From assembly GCA_016845285.1 (NCBI GenBank), contig JAERSX010000050.1, forward strand, positions 1 through 14,218: a stretch of 14,218 bases of DNA, read 5' to 3'. Numbering within the stretch: the stretch's first letter is position 1; each line of letters begins with the position of its first letter. The notes beneath the pieces were generated by a model. It ran no database searches, was not told the DNA's origin, and saw only the letters and a list, made by a program, of their open reading frames with translations. This document shows positions 7,603-14,218 of the stretch, in pieces. Source of the DNA: Deltaproteobacteria bacterium. GTDB taxonomy: Bacteria; Myxococcota_A; UBA796; UBA2385. Both the position numbers and the translations under genes were made by a program.

Positions 7603-10292
7603 CACCACGCTCCCTTGAAACCGAAGGCCGGCAGCACCGGCAGGCCGTAGACCGGGATCTCATCGGAGTAGTCGCTGCTCCAGTTCACCAGCTCGACGTT
7701 GCGCCTGTTCGTGGCGTTCTGAATGTCCACGTAGGTGGTGAGCACCCAGGTCCGCATGGGCCAGTCCTTGTCCACCCTCAGATCCAGGGTGATGTACGCC
7801 GGCAAGCGCTCGACGCCCTCGTCACCGTAGATCGGGATCCAGCTGTAGTCGCGCAGATCGTAGATGCGGTTGGTGATGGGGGTGTACGGGTTTCCCGAGC
7901 CATAGCGATAGCGACCTCCCACACGCCAATTCCGGGGAAGCTTGTGGGAGATGACAGCGGTGGCGATGAGGGGTTGGTCGTAGCGGTAGAGCTGGGGATC
8001 CTGGCCTTCCCGATCGATGCGGGTCGACCGGCTCAGCGTCAGGCCCACCCAGCCGAAGGTCTGGGGAGACTCGTAGCGAACGAGGCCCTCCGCCCCCCAG
8101 ACCTTGCCAGTGCCGTCGTTGGCATAGGCCCCCTGATCGAAGGGAGGCTGCGGGGGGGGCGCCAGCGCGAATTCGAAGCGGTCTTCGTGGCCCACCACCA
8201 GATCCGACAGTGACGAGTGGTACACCGTGAGCTCGGCCTGGAGCCTGGCCGTCAGCTCCTGGTCCCAGCCGGTGGTGAGCTGCAGCGCACGGGAGGGCCC
8301 CAGCTCGGCATTGCCGCGCGAGTCTGTGCTGATCTCGCGGTTCTGGGGGAATTGCGAGTAGTTGCCCGCGCTGGCCCGCAGCACGCTGCGCTCCGTGGCC
8401 CTCCACTCCAGCGAGACCCGGGGATCGATGCTGGACGCCTCGTAGCCAAGGTCGGTGGACATCCAGTCGGCCCGCACACCCGGCGTGATGAGGACCGGCC
8501 CCACCTTCTGCGACTGCTCGGCATAGACGGCCGGCCGGAGCACCTGCATGTTGCCCTCTTCGCGGCCGCCGTAGGTGAAGTAGTCGTCGAAGGCCGTCAT
8601 GTCGTAGACGAACTGCTCGTTGCCGAACTGGAGCTCGGCGCCCAGGCGCCAGCCCAGCGAGCCCTCCTCGGGCACCGGTCGGGTGAGCTCGACGCGGGCA
8701 TCGAGGCGCAGGACCTCCTCGAAGGCCTCGGTCTCGTCGTCGTACTCGGCGTCGGTCCCGTGGGGGCCCACGGCGGTCACGACCTCGACGCGCCAGTCCT
8801 TGCCCACGCCCACGTCAGAGCGCAGCCAGAGCTTGGAGGTGTCGATGCTGATGACCGACTCCTGGAAGCCGCCCGGCGCGTCCTCGTTGCGAAACTCCGC
8901 CGAGAAGCCGTCCTCGGCGAGGAGGACCATGGCCTCGTGGGTGTCGCCGTTGTCGGGGGTGTGGAGCCAGCGCACCTGAGCATCGCCGAACCGGGGCAGG
9001 CGCACCTGGTACGTGCTCTCGTCGACGTTGACCAGGGGATCGAGCACGAGGTGGATGTAGGACTGCCGACCCGAGAGGCTGAGCGCGTGGTTCTTGCCGA
9101 GAGGGATGTTCAGGAAGGCCGACGACTGGAAGATGTCGACCGAGACGAAGCCGTGAAAGCCCTCGGGTGGGGTTCGATCTGTGATCAGATCGACGACGCC
9201 GCCGAGACTTCGGCCATAGCGAACGCCGTAGCCACCGGGCAGGAAGAGCACCTCCGACAGGGAGTCGGAAGCCACGATCGTGGCGAAGCCGCCGAAGTGG
9301 TAGACGAGGGGGAGCTCGGTGCCCCCCAGATAGAACCTGCTGTCGGCCGGCGCGGTGCCGCGAACCAGCAACTGGCCCGTGTTGTACGGCGTCCGCGCCA
9401 CCCCCGGCATGCTCTGGACCGCCCGCACGATGTCGCCATTGGTGCCCGGCACCACCCGGAGATCCTCCGCCGAGAGCCGCCGCTCGGTGACCTCGGGCTT
9501 CAGCCGCGTCGCCTCGACGACGATCTGCTCGCTGGCCACCTCGGTCTGCCAGGCCTTGTGGGGCGCGAGGTACAGCGTCACCTGTGCGACGGAGCCCTCC
9601 ACCACCTCGAACTCGGTCTCTTCCATGCCGAAGCCGGCCATGCTGGCGCTCAGCCGCCAGGAGCCGGGCATCAGGTCCGCCGCGCGGAAGGCACCCTCCT
9701 CGGACGTCTCGAGCACCACCCGCGCGTCTTCGGGACCCTCGAGGAGCACGGTGGCGCCGAAGAGTGTCCCGCCACCCCCTGCACTCTCGACCGTGCCCTC
9801 CAGGGAGACGAGGGGCACGTGGTCCAAGGTGAAGCGGTAGGCGAACTCGATCCGGGCCCCGGCTCGGGCCCCGTCCGCGTCGTAGGCGGGCGAGAACCGG
9901 AAATTACGAACCGCCTGCACAGCGGCCTCGTCGAAGCCGTGGCCCACGGGCTCGCCCACGAAGGCGTTGAGGACCGTGCCCTCCGGATCGACATCGATGG
10001 TGACCACCACCTCCGCCTCGAGGCCCTCGGCCAGCGCCTCCGCCGGGTAAGCGGCCGCGGCACTCTCGAGGATGGTGGGCAGGGCCGGGAAGCTCGCGGG
10101 GACCGGGCCGTAGGGAAGCTCGGGGTCCTCATCCTCGAGCAGCTCCACCTCCAGAGCCTCGACGGGCGCATCCTCTGCGCCGTGAGCCTGCGCTGAGGTC
10201 AGCGTCGCTATCAGGAGTGTGTTCCACACCGCTGATCGTCTCCAGCCGCTCCCCAACGATGCTCCACGCTCAGCCAAGTATGGCACCCACAT
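7602..10292 (-). CDS. TonB-dependent outer-membrane receptor with N-terminal TonB_C-like and carboxypeptidase-regulatory-like domains
   Basis: Outer-membrane active-transport receptor of 896 residues, first gene of the operon. Order of parts: signal peptide ending near AQAHGA (38); acidic linker; TonB C-terminal-like domain (about 80-155, with YPAEALAEGLEAEVVVTIDV, FDEAAVQAVRNFRFSPA and an FAYRFTL end); carboxypeptidase-regulatory-like domain (about 162-243); possible TonB box SEQIVVEATR (254-263); plug (about 270-372, with MPGVARTPYNTGQLLVRG and LPGGYGVRYGRSLGGVVDLI); then a barrel of roughly 520 residues ending FGFKGAW. Such receptors import scarce ligands using TonB/ExbB/ExbD energy; ligand unknown and no ExbBD nearby. 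Start is uncertain. ATG 10292 has no ribosome site. TTG 10256 has GGAG (10262-10265) six bases upstream and gives a compact leader with RR. GTG 10229 has GGAG ten bases upstream. The outer bound is given. Its stop overlaps the next gene as TGATG. Confidence 0.92.
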   Translation of the reverse strand: MWVPYLAERGASLGSGWRRSAVWNTLLIATLTSAQAHGAEDAPVEALEVELLEDEDPELPYGPVPASFPALPTILESAAAAYPAEALAEGLEAEVVVTIDVDPEGTVLNAFVGEPVGHGFDEAAVQAVRNFRFSPAYDADGARAGARIEFAYRFTLDHVPLVSLEGTVESAGGGGTLFGATVLLEGPEDARVVLETSEEGAFRAADLMPGSWRLSASMAGFGMEETEFEVVEGSVAQVTLYLAPHKAWQTEVASEQIVVEATRLKPEVTERRLSAEDLRVVPGTNGDIVRAVQSMPGVARTPYNTGQLLVRGTAPADSRFYLGGTELPLVYHFGGFATIVASDSLSEVLFLPGGYGVRYGRSLGGVVDLITDRTPPEGFHGFVSVDIFQSSAFLNIPLGKNHALSLSGRQSYIHLVLDPLVNVDESTYQVRLPRFGDAQVRWLHTPDNGDTHEAMVLLAEDGFSAEFRNEDAPGGFQESVISIDTSKLWLRSDVGVGKDWRVEVVTAVGPHGTDAEYDDETEAFEEVLRLDARVELTRPVPEEGSLGWRLGAELQFGNEQFVYDMTAFDDYFTYGGREEGNMQVLRPAVYAEQSQKVGPVLITPGVRADWMSTDLGYEASSIDPRVSLEWRATERSVLRASAGNYSQFPQNREISTDSRGNAELGPSRALQLTTGWDQELTARLQAELTVYHSSLSDLVVGHEDRFEFALAPPPQPPFDQGAYANDGTGKVWGAEGLVRYESPQTFGWVGLTLSRSTRIDREGQDPQLYRYDQPLIATAVISHKLPRNWRVGGRYRYGSGNPYTPITNRIYDLRDYSWIPIYGDEGVERLPAYITLDLRVDKDWPMRTWVLTTYVDIQNATNRRNVELVNWSSDYSDEIPVYGLPVLPAFGFKGAW
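7610..7615 (-). promoter_or_regulatory. Ribosome binding site of the 295-residue lipoprotein gene
   Basis: AGGGAG lies seven bases before the ATG at 7602, within the last codons of the TonB-dependent receptor gene. It favours this ATG over the GTG codons at 7605 and 7608. Confidence 0.6.
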
Positions 10293-10305
10293 GGCAAGGT
10301 GGCGA
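10277..10305 (-). promoter_or_regulatory. Weak candidate sigma70-type promoter for the five-gene operon
   Basis: On the minus strand TCGCCA (10305-10300), a 17-base spacer and CATACT (10282-10277) match the -35/-10 consensus at four and five of six positions. If real, transcription would begin near 10270, ruling out ATG 10292 and favouring TTG 10256 or GTG 10229. This is a by-eye match in GC-rich DNA and may be chance. Confidence 0.2.
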
Positions 10306-10360
10306 CCATGGAGCCTCTCAAGGCCTCACAGCAGCGGAAGACCGTCACCGTCAGCGGGTA

Positions 10361-10388
10361 GATCTCGGTCCCTCGCTCGGCCGAGATC
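10361..10388. repeat. Perfect 8-bp inverted repeat in the tetR/operon intergenic region
   Basis: GATCTCGG (10361-10368) and CCGAGATC (10381-10388) are exact reverse complements separated by 12 bases. It lies between the divergent genes, about 70 bases upstream of the receptor gene. It could be a second regulator site or a leader hairpin. No T-run follows on either strand, so it is not a standard terminator. The rest of 10293-10491 shows no gene. Confidence 0.45.
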
Positions 10389-10458
10389 CCGCCGCCAGCC
10401 TGACGCATCTCGTCACAGGGCCCTGAACCCCCTGGTCACCGAGGCGACATGGCGGTAA

Positions 10459-10477
10459 CGTATACGCCTTGTATACG
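10459..10477. promoter_or_regulatory. Candidate TetR operator: 7-5-7 perfect inverted repeat
   Basis: CGTATAC (10459-10465), spacer GCCTT, GTATACG (10471-10477): both 7-bp arms are exact reverse complements. Each arm also contains the palindrome GTATAC. The element is AT-rich compared with its surroundings, ends 14 bases before the tetR start codon, and contains TATACG sequences that could serve as a -10 box. TetR-family repressors typically bind such palindromes at their own promoter, so autoregulation is likely. Control of the divergent receptor operon from the same site is possible but unproven. Confidence 0.65.
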
Positions 10478-10479
10478 CT

Positions 10480-10483
10480 GGAG
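10480..10483 (+). promoter_or_regulatory. Ribosome binding site of the tetR-family gene
   Basis: GGAG lies eight bases before the ATG at 10492 and directly after the candidate operator, which fixes the tetR start. Confidence 0.6.
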
Positions 10484-10491
10484 TCGTCCCC

Positions 10492-11109
10492 ATGCGCCAA
10501 CCCAACACACCGGCCACCCGCGCCACCCAACAACGCATCGTCGAAGGGGCCCGGGCGGTCCTGGCCCGCCAAGGCATCCGAGCCACCACCGTACAGCATG
10601 TGCTCGAGTCCTCGGGAGTCTCCCGGCGCACCTTCTACCAGTACTTCGGCAGCCTCGAGAACCTGCTGCTCCACCTCTACACCGAGTTCACCGACCAGCT
10701 CGCCAATCGCATGGACGCCGCCATCCAGGCCGAGTCGGATCCGGTCCAGCGCCTCAACAAGGCCATCGCCTCCTACCTCGACATCCAGGAGTCGGGCGGC
10801 CCACTGCTCATCGCCATGCAGGCCGAGGCCATCCGCGACGACTCACTGCTGGCCGGGCAGCGCGAACAGACCCTGGACCGCATGGTGGCGCTCGTGGGCC
10901 GCAGCATCGCGGACACACTGCAGGTCCATCTCGACCCGTTGCTGGTGCGCAACCTCCTCATGGGTGTGGAGGGCTCCGTCATCCACATGCAGCGAAACGG
11001 CGCCTTCGGCCCCGAAGACCGCGCCCGCGTGGAGCACGTGACGCAGTCCATCTGGTTCCACACCCTGGGTGCCTTCCGTCACCTACCGAAGGATCCAGAC
11101 CTCGCCTAG
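10492..11109 (+). CDS. TetR/AcrR-family transcriptional regulator
   Basis: DNA-binding repressor-type regulator of 205 residues, typical family length. The N-terminal helix-turn-helix is clear: QQRIVEGARAVLARQGI (13-29), then TTVQHVLESSGVSRRTFYQY (32-51) and FGSLENLLLHLY, the usual TetR pattern with recognition helix around VSRRTFYQYF. Residues from about 75 onward form the helical ligand-binding/dimer domain, which is too variable to name an effector. The ATG at 10492 has GGAG at 10480-10483 and follows the 10459-10477 inverted repeat, which suggests autoregulation. The gene is divergent from the receptor operon, so that operon is the most likely target (inference). Its stop lies two bases from the stop of the convergent ATP-grasp/HAD gene. 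Confidence 0.94.
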   Translation: MRQPNTPATRATQQRIVEGARAVLARQGIRATTVQHVLESSGVSRRTFYQYFGSLENLLLHLYTEFTDQLANRMDAAIQAESDPVQRLNKAIASYLDIQESGGPLLIAMQAEAIRDDSLLAGQREQTLDRMVALVGRSIADTLQVHLDPLLVRNLLMGVEGSVIHMQRNGAFGPEDRARVEHVTQSIWFHTLGAFRHLPKDPDLA

Positions 11110-11111
11110 GG

Positions 11112-12650
11112 TCATCGGGGCAACAGGTACTCGCGCAGGCCCGCAACGGACTCGACGACCCACCCTGCACCGGCCTCCAGCAGGTCTTCGGCGCGGTGTA
11201 CGCCCCAGGTGACCCCGCAGACCGACACGCCGGCGCCTCGCCCCACGGCCACATCGAAGGTGGTGTCGCCCACGAAGAGCGCATCACCGGGCTCCACCTG
11301 GAGCTGCTCGAGCGCCCGCAGCAACACCGCGGGGGAGGGCTTGCCGGGAGTGCCCGGTTCGATCCCGTGAACAGCCTCGACCCAGTGGCCGAGGCGATGG
11401 CGAGCGGCTGCAGCCATCGCGCCTCGCTGGGACTTGCCCGTGGCGATGCCCAAGCGTGCGCCTCCCAGGCGTAGATCTACGATGAGCTCGAGCATTCCAT
11501 CGAAGATGCGCTCCTGCTCCAGCGCGACCGCCGCGTAGTGGGCCCGGTAGGCCGCCACGATCTCGTCGACGGGCTCGCCCGGCGCGCACGAGGCGGCGAC
11601 CATCTCGCTCAGCGGCAAGCCGATGCGCGACCGCACACCCGCGGGATCTACCGGCCCGAGGGACAGCGTGGCGCGCGCCTCCTGGAGCGCAGCCACCACC
11701 ACAGCCTCGGAGTCGACCACCGTGCCGTCGAGGTCGAAGATCACGGCCCTTGCGCGGCTACGCGGCAGGCTCTGCACGGTGGGCTCGTGGTCGAGGCGGC
11801 TCAGGAGGGCCTCCGCGAGATCGTCGGCCGCGCGAAGGTCTCGGCGCAAGAAGAGGCTCGGCTCGACCATCTCCAGCTCGACCACCTCGAGGCCGTCAGG
11901 ACCACGCAGGAAGTCCACCCGCGCATACAGCGGTCGCTCGCCCACACACTGTGAGGCAGCCTCGACGGCACGCACCGCCAGGCGACGTTCCTCCAGGCTC
12001 ATTCCATAGGCGCGGTCGGTGGCGCCGTAGTCGTCCTGCACCCGGTAGTCGCCCACCCGAGGCAGCTTCTGGACCGCGTGGGAGAAGCGGCCCTCGAAGA
12101 TCAAGGCGCTGACCTCGCCTTCATCCTCCACCGAGGCCCGGTAGGGCTGCACCATGGCACCACCCAGCGCCACGAGCTCATCGAGGTGGCGCTGGTCTGC
12201 CTCCTCCACCGGCCCCCGAAGACGCCGCGTGCCCTCCGCCGAGGCCCCCACGACCGGCTTCATGAAGCTGTGGGTCCATCCCCGCTCGCTCAGCAACGCA
12301 GCGAGATCGGTCGGCTCCTCCACATAGGCCGTTGGTACGACGGAAACGCCACGTGCGCCGAGCTCGCCCAGGTACCCCTTGTGGGTGTTCCAGCGCAGGA
12401 TCTGCGGCGAGTTGAACAGAGTCGTGAGGTCCGCCACACGGTCTGCCCATCGCAGGAACTCGGCGCGGTGGAGGGTGTAATCCCAGGTGGTGCGGATGAG
12501 GACCGCGTCAAGCGCCCCCCAGTCCACCGAGGGATCGCGCCAGTCAGGCCGCGACAGCTCGACGCCACGGGCTGCCAGCGCCCTCTCGAGCGGACGATCG
12601 TCCACTTCCCAAGAAAACAGGCTGTCGCAAGAGGCCAGGGCGATTCGCAC
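11112..12650 (-). CDS. ATP-grasp (DcsG/glutathione-synthetase-like) and HAD-hydrolase fusion protein
   Basis: Two-domain protein of 512 residues, probably cytoplasmic. Residues 1 to about 295 form an ATP-grasp ligase-like domain of the type seen in the cycloserine enzyme DcsG and related uncharacterised proteins. Visible marks are IRTTWDYTLHRAEF, FNSPQILRWNTHKGYL, KPVVGASAEGT (Lys and Gly-rich nucleotide loop), VQPYRASVEDEGEVS, the HAVQKLPRVGDYRVQ stretch and YARVDFLR with VVELEMVEPSLFL (metal-binding Glu). Such enzymes join a carboxylate to an amine using ATP. Residues about 303-512 are a HAD hydrolase, phosphoglycolate-phosphatase-like: D306LDGT with nucleophile D306 and acid D308, T404 in GIATGKS, K437 in GKPSP, and GDTTFD with D462 and D466. 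All core residues of the HAD half are present, so both halves may be active. GTG 12650 is the only start in frame. Substrates are unknown; the linker is continuous. Confidence 0.9.
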   Translation of the reverse strand: MRIALASCDSLFSWEVDDRPLERALAARGVELSRPDWRDPSVDWGALDAVLIRTTWDYTLHRAEFLRWADRVADLTTLFNSPQILRWNTHKGYLGELGARGVSVVPTAYVEEPTDLAALLSERGWTHSFMKPVVGASAEGTRRLRGPVEEADQRHLDELVALGGAMVQPYRASVEDEGEVSALIFEGRFSHAVQKLPRVGDYRVQDDYGATDRAYGMSLEERRLAVRAVEAASQCVGERPLYARVDFLRGPDGLEVVELEMVEPSLFLRRDLRAADDLAEALLSRLDHEPTVQSLPRSRARAVIFDLDGTVVDSEAVVVAALQEARATLSLGPVDPAGVRSRIGLPLSEMVAASCAPGEPVDEIVAAYRAHYAAVALEQERIFDGMLELIVDLRLGGARLGIATGKSQRGAMAAAARHRLGHWVEAVHGIEPGTPGKPSPAVLLRALEQLQVEPGDALFVGDTTFDVAVGRGAGVSVCGVTWGVHRAEDLLEAGAGWVVESVAGLREYLLPR

Positions 12651-12728
12651 GCCGACCGCTATCCCAGGCGAGCGCGCCGAGCCTCCTGCGCTATCGTCAC
12701 CCGTCTGGCCTCACCCTACGGCTCGCGT
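12651..12728. other. Divergent intergenic gap between ATP-grasp/HAD and rhomboid genes
   Basis: This 78-base GC-rich gap must hold the promoters of both divergent genes, but no consensus -35/-10 pair or strong inverted repeat was recognised by eye. An AGGAGG on the minus strand (12687-12682) has no start codon at a useful distance, so it is not taken as a ribosome site. Confidence 0.5.
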
Positions 12729-14218
12729 GTGATCTTCCCCGTCGGCATCGAAGACGCAAAGCTGCGGCGTCTTCCCTGGTTCAGCATCCTGGTCGTCGTC
12801 CTGTGCGTTGCGGTCTTCGGCTGGCGCATGCTCTCGCCAAGCGCCGAGGGACCCGGCATCCAGGATGTCCAGACGGTCTGGCTGGAAGGCGTCCTGAGCG
12901 GCCACACCGAGGCCGAGCTGCCCGAGGGCTGCTCGCTCGACGAGATCCAAGCCGAAGGGCTGAAGCAGGTCTTCGAAGACCACGGCCTCATCGGAGACCT
13001 CGACGCCGGCGGCACCTTCGCGCCCACGGATGGTCGCACCACACAAGACGTCCAGACCGAGCTCGACGCCCTCTGCGAGGAGGCCCTCGCCCTCAGCGGT
13101 GGTGATCCCGTCTACGCCTACGGGCTGGTGCCGGCCAAGGGCCTGCCACAGCCCGGCTGGCTCACCCACATGCTGCTCCACGATGGCTGGTTCCACATCA
13201 TCGGCAACATCCTGTTCTTCGTGCTGCTGTGTGGACCCTTCATGGAGGATGTCTGGGGCACGCCCATCTTCAGCGTCTTCTTCTTGGTGGGCGGCGTGGT
13301 GGCCGGTGTGGCGCAGGTGGCACTGGATCCCACGAGCAGTGTGCCCATCATCGGGGCTTCGGGAGCCATCTCCGCGGCCATGGGGGCGTTCTGCGTGCGC
13401 TTCGCGAAGCGCAAGATCGGCTTCGTCTGGTTCTTCATCGTGCTCATTCGGCCCATGTGGGGCCACTTCAAGGTGCCAGCCCTGCTCGTCGGCGGCTTCT
13501 GGCTGGCCCAGGACATCTTCTACCAGCTGATGTTCGGTGACGTAGGTGGCGTCGCCTACATGGCCCACATCGGCGGCATGGTCTTCGGGGCTGGTGTGGC
13601 CGCAGTCTTCCAGTTCCTCGACGTGGAAGACCGCTGGGGCCATCCCCTCGACGAGGGCTACCAGCTCGGCGCCGACTCCCGCGAGGAGCGGCTCGCCAAG
13701 GCCCAGCGGCTGGGCGTGCCCATCGAGGCGCTGTCGCCGCCACCCACCAAGGAGCTGGACACCAGCATCCGCGACATCTACGACAAGGCGCTGACGGCAC
13801 TGAAGAGCGGCGACGGACGCATGGGAAGCCGTCGCCTCCGCTGGCTGGTCGAGCGCGGTGTGCGCCCCCGGGACGACAGCGCGCTCCGACACCTCGTGGC
13901 CACCTACAGCGAAAGCTTCCAGGCCGTCCACCTGACGCCCATCGTGATCCGACGCCTGATCTCGGTGGCCGTGGAGTACCGCCTCGACGGGCCCACACAG
14001 AACCTCCGCGAGCTCCTCCACGAGCTCCAGGACACGCCGTCGGCCACCCGCGCAGAGCAAGACGAGATCGACCGGGACACCACCTCTTCCAGTGACCTGG
14101 GCGAGCCCGCGCCCAGAGACTCAGGTCGACCACCCGACCACCAGACCACGCTCACCGATGACCACCCACCGCCCCGCTACCCGGAGATGGAGACCACCCC
14201 GCTGCCGGTGCCCAAGAG
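12729..14218 (+). CDS. Rhomboid-family intramembrane serine protease (3' end beyond window)
   Basis: Membrane protease cutting transmembrane segments; 496 residues are visible with no stop before the edge. The GTG at 12729 gives MIFPVGIEDAKLRRLPWF and then the first membrane helix (about 16-33); no ribosome site is evident. A loop of about 110 residues follows, then YGLVP and the conserved core: LTHMLLHDGWFHIIGN (H147, H151, H156, N160), catalytic Ser211 in IIGASGAISAAMG, and catalytic His280 in YMAHIGGMVFG, matching the GASG Ser and His dyad of GlpG. Further membrane helices lie around 178-198, 231-242 and 250-268. After the last helix (to about 296) comes a soluble tail of at least 200 residues, with charged helices and a Pro/Asp-rich end, not recognised. 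The loop and the tail are larger than in minimal rhomboids. The gene is divergent from the ATP-grasp/HAD gene with a 78-base gap. Substrate unknown. Confidence 0.93.
   Translation, partial: MIFPVGIEDAKLRRLPWFSILVVVLCVAVFGWRMLSPSAEGPGIQDVQTVWLEGVLSGHTEAELPEGCSLDEIQAEGLKQVFEDHGLIGDLDAGGTFAPTDGRTTQDVQTELDALCEEALALSGGDPVYAYGLVPAKGLPQPGWLTHMLLHDGWFHIIGNILFFVLLCGPFMEDVWGTPIFSVFFLVGGVVAGVAQVALDPTSSVPIIGASGAISAAMGAFCVRFAKRKIGFVWFFIVLIRPMWGHFKVPALLVGGFWLAQDIFYQLMFGDVGGVAYMAHIGGMVFGAGVAAVFQFLDVEDRWGHPLDEGYQLGADSREERLAKAQRLGVPIEALSPPPTKELDTSIRDIYDKALTALKSGDGRMGSRRLRWLVERGVRPRDDSALRHLVATYSESFQAVHLTPIVIRRLISVAVEYRLDGPTQNLRELLHELQDTPSATRAEQDEIDRDTTSSSDLGEPAPRDSGRPPDHQTTLTDDHPPPRYPEMETTPLPVPK

Noticed and set aside
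8217..10196. Plus-strand open frame of 659 codons opposite the TonB receptor
   Set aside because: The translation is His/Arg/Glu-rich and lacks domains, while the receptor on the minus strand has plug, barrel and signal peptide. High GC removes stops from antisense frames.
10361..10388. Rho-independent terminator in the intergenic region
   Set aside because: The inverted repeat has a 12-base loop and no T-run on either strand, and it lies between divergent starts, not after a gene.
10449..11474. Plus-strand open frame of 341 codons overlapping tetR in another frame
   Set aside because: Pro/Arg/His-rich shadow. The 10492-11109 frame has a textbook TetR helix-turn-helix and a ribosome site.
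12711..14060. Minus-strand open frame of 449 codons opposite the rhomboid gene
   Set aside because: The plus strand encodes a complete rhomboid catalytic core with Ser211 and His280; the opposite frame is His/Glu/Asp-rich and has no recognisable domain.

Overview
The window is GC-rich DNA packed with genes, with pronounced G/C-ending codons. The gene families suggest a Gram-negative, Myxococcota-like (formerly deltaproteobacterial) chromosome. The main clues are MopE-type Asp/Cys metal-binding repeats joined to FG-GAP repeats in lipoproteins, a TonB-dependent receptor carrying its own TonB C-terminal-like domain, and a lipoprotein that opens in the style common beside myxobacterial TonB receptors. 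The lineage is inferred; no rRNA or other marker gene is present.

Layout. Positions 48-10292 hold five minus-strand genes that read as one operon, in transcription order: TonB-dependent receptor (10292-7602), small lipoprotein (7602-6715), MopE/FG-GAP lipoprotein A (6718-4097), MopE/FG-GAP lipoprotein B (4097-1473) and a FadL-like outer-membrane barrel (about 1385-48). The first three junctions overlap (TGATG, GTGA, TGATG), so the first four genes are probably translationally coupled. A 199-bp intergenic region (10293-10491) separates the operon from a divergent TetR-family regulator (10492-11109). A perfect 7-5-7 inverted repeat lies just before the tetR start codon and is the best candidate operator. 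After tetR, and convergent with it, is a minus-strand fusion protein (12650-11112): a DcsG/glutathione-synthetase-like ATP-grasp domain followed by a HAD phosphatase domain. Divergent from that gene, a rhomboid intramembrane protease starts at 12729 and runs off the right edge.

How the genes may work together (inference). All five operon products are predicted to be outer-membrane or exported: one TonB-energised gated channel, three lipoproteins and one hydrophobic-substrate channel. Two of the lipoproteins are tandem paralogues with the same layout: a CERFNLEC N-terminal motif, six MopE-type units, then seven FG-GAP repeats. This is a coherent candidate for a surface system that binds metal (Ca or Cu type) or ligand and takes it up, controlled by the neighbouring TetR protein. 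The substrate cannot be read from sequence. No ExbB/ExbD, transposase, tRNA, rRNA, CRISPR array or convincing rho-independent terminator was seen. Positions 1-47 show nothing recognisable.
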